NCBI RefSeq assembly: GCF_004310865.1 | Contig: NZ_SIXI01000001.1 | Location: forward strand, 1-64,000 | Reading direction: 5' to 3' | Length of the DNA: 64,000 nucleotides | Source of the DNA: Aquabacterium lacunae | GTDB taxonomy: Bacteria > Pseudomonadota > Gammaproteobacteria > Burkholderiales > Burkholderiaceae_C | In this document: positions 61,478-64,000 of the stretch, in pieces | Numbering within the stretch: the first letter of the stretch is position 1 | How the letters are laid out: the number at the start of each line of letters is the position of its first letter | Program-made: the position numbers and the translations under genes | Notes under the pieces: generated by a model | The model's database searches: none | Told to the model about the DNA's origin: nothing | What the model saw: the letters and a program-made list of their open reading frames with translations, nothing else

Positions 61478-63271
61478 TCACGCGTCGTTGTTGATCCAGC
61501 CACGCATCAGCGTTGCCATGGCCACGGGGTTGTCCTTGGCCAGCTTCCGGGCGCTGACCAGACGGGGGTCGGTGTCGGGGCCTTCCAGGGCAGGCAGGTT
61601 CTGGCCCTCGGCCAGGGCGGCTTGAGCAGCCGCGCCTTGCAGCGGTTGTCCGTCGGGGCCCAGGGCGGTCAGCTCGGGCAGGTCGTTGGCGTCGTCCACC
61701 ACCGCATTCAGGCCAGCTGTCGCCTTCTCGGGCTCGACGGGCGGCAGGGGCTTGGCAGCCTGCAACGCAGGCTTGATGGCGCCAAACACCACGATGCCGG
61801 CCAAGCCCATGAAGGCCAGAGGCAGGGCCAAGGTCTTGAGCAGGTCGATCATCTCGGGCTGCTTGTAGAAGGGCACCTCGACCACGTCGTCCTTGACCGG
61901 CTGGAAGGGAGCCGCCACCACCTTGACCGAATCACCCCGCTGCTCGTTGAAGCCCACGGTTTCCTTGACCAGGGCCGTCAGCTTGTCGAGCTCTTCCTGA
62001 GTGGGCGGCTCGGTGGTGGTCTTGCCCTTCGCGTCGGTCTTGGTGATGTGGTTGACCACCACGGCGGCCGTCAGTCGCCGCACATTGCCCGTGCTGTTGC
62101 GGGTGACGCGCACGGTGCGATCGACCTCATAGTTGGTGACGTTGTCACGGCGCATCGTGCCGCCCGCACCATTGGCGCCAGGTGCTCCCTGCAGCGGGGC
62201 CGAGGCGCCGTTCACCGGCGCCGTGGCAGGCGTGGGCGGCTGGTTGCTCATCGCCCCCGGCACACCGGTGGCGTTGGCATTGCCGCCAGCGCCCATCTGT
62301 TCGCTGCTTTGCTGGCTGCGCACCGCGGCCGTGTTCACGTTCTGATTGGGCTTGTATTCTTCGGCGGTCGACTCGATCTGTGAAAAATCGATGTCGGCGG
62401 TGACCTGTGCGCGCAGGTTGTCCTTGCCCACCACAGGCTCCAGCAGCTCTCGCACGCGGTCGGTGAGCTTGTTTTCCATCTGGCGCACATACAGCAGTTG
62501 CTGCGCGTCCAGGCCGCTGTTGCTGTTGTCCTGCATGCCCTCGGCCATGCCGGCCAGCAGGCTGCCCGACTGATCGACCACGCTCACGGCCTTGGGCGAC
62601 ATCTCGGGCACGCTGGACGACACCAGGTGCACGATGCCTGCGATCTGGCCCTTGTCGAGCACGCGGCCAGGGTGCAGCGTCAGCACCACCGAGGCCGAGG
62701 CCTTTTGCTGTTCCCGGAAAAATCCATTCTGATTGGGCAGCGCCAGGTGCACTCGGGCGCTCTCGACGCCCGACAGCGCCTGGATCGACCGGGTCAGCTC
62801 ACCTTCCAGGCCGCGCTGGAAATTCAGGCGCTCCTGGAATTGGGTCACGCCGAACTTCTGGGTTTCCATCAACTCGAAGCCCACGACCGAACCCTTGGGG
62901 TAGCCGGCCGTGGCCAGCTTCAGGCGCACGTCATGCACCTTGTCGGCCGGCACCAGGATGGCCGCACCGCCATCGGCGTGCTTGTAGGGCACGTTCATCT
63001 GCTGCAACTGCGCCAGGATGGCGCCGCCGTCTTTGTCCGACAAGTTGGTGTAGAGCACCTTGTAGTCGGGCTGGTGGCTGTAGACCACCATCATCAACGT
63101 CAGGGCCACCAGCGCGGCCAGACCACCGCCCAGCATCATCTTGCGCTGAGGCGACAAGGCCATCACGCGCTGAACGAATCCTTCAGGCGGCGGGGCCTCG
63201 ACCACGGCCACCGGTGAGGCGGGCGAGGTCGCGAGAGCTTGAGGTTGTGCGAGCGTGACGTCCATGGGCAT
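61478..63271 (-). CDS. fliF: Flagellar MS-ring protein FliF
   Basis: A 597-residue protein with membrane helices near residues 45-63 (MMLGGGLAALVALTLMMVVY) and ~475-495 (LALPLAFMGLAGIVVFGAI). Periplasmic ring-building motifs include DYKVLYTNLSDKDGGAILAQLQQMNVPYK, QKFGVTQFQERLNFQRGLEGELTRSIQALSGVESARVHLALP and VTNYEVDRTVRVTR. The C-terminus is the FliG-binding tail. ATG 63271 or 63265 may be used; no strong ribosome site was seen. First gene of the fliFGHIJK unit. Confidence 0.96.
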   Translation of the reverse strand: MPMDVTLAQPQALATSPASPVAVVEAPPPEGFVQRVMALSPQRKMMLGGGLAALVALTLMMVVYSHQPDYKVLYTNLSDKDGGAILAQLQQMNVPYKHADGGAAILVPADKVHDVRLKLATAGYPKGSVVGFELMETQKFGVTQFQERLNFQRGLEGELTRSIQALSGVESARVHLALPNQNGFFREQQKASASVVLTLHPGRVLDKGQIAGIVHLVSSSVPEMSPKAVSVVDQSGSLLAGMAEGMQDNSNSGLDAQQLLYVRQMENKLTDRVRELLEPVVGKDNLRAQVTADIDFSQIESTAEEYKPNQNVNTAAVRSQQSSEQMGAGGNANATGVPGAMSNQPPTPATAPVNGASAPLQGAPGANGAGGTMRRDNVTNYEVDRTVRVTRNSTGNVRRLTAAVVVNHITKTDAKGKTTTEPPTQEELDKLTALVKETVGFNEQRGDSVKVVAAPFQPVKDDVVEVPFYKQPEMIDLLKTLALPLAFMGLAGIVVFGAIKPALQAAKPLPPVEPEKATAGLNAVVDDANDLPELTALGPDGQPLQGAAAQAALAEGQNLPALEGPDTDPRLVSARKLAKDNPVAMATLMRGWINNDA

Positions 63272-63330
63272 TCCGGTGCAGCCATGCGCACCGAAACCAC
63301 ACGATGCCGCAAAGCCGCCAAGACGAGCCC

Positions 63331-63341
63331 ATTATTCGGAG
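63331..63341 (-). promoter_or_regulatory. Shared 11-bp element upstream of fliF
   Basis: CTCCGAATAAT on the minus strand, ending 60 bp before the fliF ATG and identical to the element before fliL (55834-55844). In both cases a GGCAC sequence lies 15-17 bp further upstream. The 200-bp fliE-fliF spacer (63272-63471) holds no gene, and I could not place a clear fliE promoter in it. Confidence 0.5.
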
Positions 63342-63471
63342 AGCAACCGGGCAAAAGTGCCGGGAACAGCCGCCCAAATGCGATCCACTTCCTGCCATCG
63401 AGACAGGGTGCTTTTTCGTAGGATGTGGCCACTGCGATGACCTCCATCGCGCCCTGACAGGTATCGGCACC

Positions 63472-63825
63472 ATGGATCTGAAACTGAAGCCCTTTGATTT
63501 CGCGAAGGCCGCCTCCAGTGCAGGCATGGCCGACGTGGCCGCCCGCGTGCAGGCCAAGGCCGCTGCAGGCGCCTTGGGCGGCGCAGCCGTGCAGAAGCCG
63601 GAAGCCAGCTTCCAGACCACGTTCTCGCAGGCCCTGAAAGACATCAGCAAGGCGCAAGGCACCGCGAGCACCATGCAGCGCGAGGTGCAGTTCGACAACC
63701 CCACGGTCAGCCTGGAAGAAACCATGGTGGCCATGCAGAAGGCCCAGCTGGGCTTTCAGTCGGCGGTTCAATTCCGCAACAAACTGGTTCAGGCGTACAC
63801 GGATATCATGAACATGCAGGTCTGA
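63472..63825 (+). CDS. fliE: Flagellar hook-basal body protein FliE
   Basis: A 117-residue protein from ATG 63472. SFQTTFSQALKDISKAQGTASTMQREVQFDNPTVSLEETMVAMQKAQLGFQSAVQFRNKLVQAYTDIMNMQV (seen by parts) is the FliE signature, ending with the conserved Y-x-x-I-M-x-M-x-V. It joins the MS ring to the rod. It is divergent from fliF, as is common in Burkholderiales. Confidence 0.96.
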   Translation: MDLKLKPFDFAKAASSAGMADVAARVQAKAAAGALGGAAVQKPEASFQTTFSQALKDISKAQGTASTMQREVQFDNPTVSLEETMVAMQKAQLGFQSAVQFRNKLVQAYTDIMNMQV

Positions 63826-63876
63826 GACGGGCGCCGGATGGCCGACGCCGTCGTGGCCGTCCTGAAAGACCCGCCC

Positions 63877-64000
63877 ATGAACCCAGGCCCACGCAACGCA
63901 TCGCTCTCGATTTTTCAGCTCCTGGCATGCGGTGCCCTGATCGTGACGCTGTCCATGGGCATCCGCCATGGCTTCGGCCTGTGGCTGCAACCCATCTGCC
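63877..64000 (+). CDS. MFS transporter, N-terminal fragment (continues beyond window)
   Basis: The last 41 codons encode MNPGPRNASLSIFQLLACG, a first membrane helix, and VTLSMGIRHGFGLWLQPI, which is characteristic of an OxlT-like MFS subgroup common in Burkholderiales. ATG 63838, 13 codons upstream in frame, is an alternative start. The rest of the gene is outside the window, so substrate cannot be judged. It does not appear related to the flagellar cluster. Confidence 0.75.
   Translation, partial: MNPGPRNASLSIFQLLACGALIVTLSMGIRHGFGLWLQPIC

Noticed and set aside
63272-63471. Sigma-54 promoter before fliF (GGCAC ... TTGC)
   Set aside because: GGCAC and TTGC occur, but the GG-to-GC spacing is 7 or 15 bp rather than 10.

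Overview
The window is GC-rich chromosomal DNA from a betaproteobacterium, most likely a member of the Burkholderiales near the Comamonadaceae/Sphaerotilaceae (Aquabacterium- or Leptothrix-like; genus is inference). The reasons are the gene families (H-NS-like YRHPLTGxTW protein, DUF1841, DUF2177, DUF2834), several PEP-CTERM proteins, a urtABCDE set beside a urease operon, and the fliE / fliFGHIJK / fliLMNOPQR flagellar layout. No phage, insertion sequence, CRISPR array or rRNA was seen; there is one tRNA-Arg(CCU).

Layout. 1-5773 (-): N-terminal part of a giant LapA-type repeat adhesin that runs off the left edge. 6007-6796 (-): DUF1841 protein and an FKBP isomerase. 6918-7559 (+): a small regulator with LuxR-type HTH and receiver domains in reversed order. 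7595-13441 (-): urea ABC transporter urtABCDE, with a terminator between urtA and urtB. 13668-17578 (+): DUF1275 membrane protein, spermidine-synthase-like enzyme, SRPBCC protein, Nudix hydrolase, dctA. 17650-22242 (-): a two-component pair made of an NCS1-transporter/Cys-rich/hybrid histidine kinase and a LuxR-type response regulator. It diverges from ureA, a 56-codon His-rich gene, ureB, ureC, ureE, ureF and ureG (22294-27097, +); ureD is not present here. 27084-31849 (-): PepSY protein, cytochrome b561-like protein, LTA-synthase-like sulfatase, PmrA/QseB-type regulator and kinase, preceded by a PmrA-like box. 31989-32063: tRNA. 32113-33380 (-): unknown membrane protein and H-NS-like protein. 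33537-37466 (+): PAS-chemoreceptor behind a sigma-28-type promoter, metallophosphoesterase, and a Ser/Thr kinase-UspA fusion. 37479-43632 (-): PhyH-like orphan, PEP-CTERM protein, parC, DUF2177, FkbM methyltransferase, DUF2834. 43795-48629 (+): hydratase, conserved 77-residue protein, dbpA, a second DEAD-box helicase, PEP-CTERM protein. 48724-50742 (-): parE. 50846-51553 (+): third PEP-CTERM protein. 51453-63271 (-): flagellar genes fliR through fliF; fliE is divergent at 63472. The window closes inside an MFS transporter gene.

How it fits together. About 20 kb is devoted to urea: high-affinity uptake (Urt), hydrolysis (urease and accessory proteins), and between them a transporter-like sensor kinase with its regulator, which by position is the best candidate controller of urea or related nitrogen-compound use. 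The right 12 kb builds the flagellar MS-ring, C-ring, export gate and ATPase; the chemoreceptor with a FliA-type promoter belongs to the same regulon. The adhesin, PEP-CTERM proteins and FkbM enzyme point to a surface- or biofilm-associated lifestyle. The least ordinary items are the NCS1-kinase fusion, the reversed HTH-receiver protein, the His-rich microprotein inside the urease operon, the PmrA-boxed PepSY/b561/sulfatase operon, and the near-identical repeat block in the adhesin gene.
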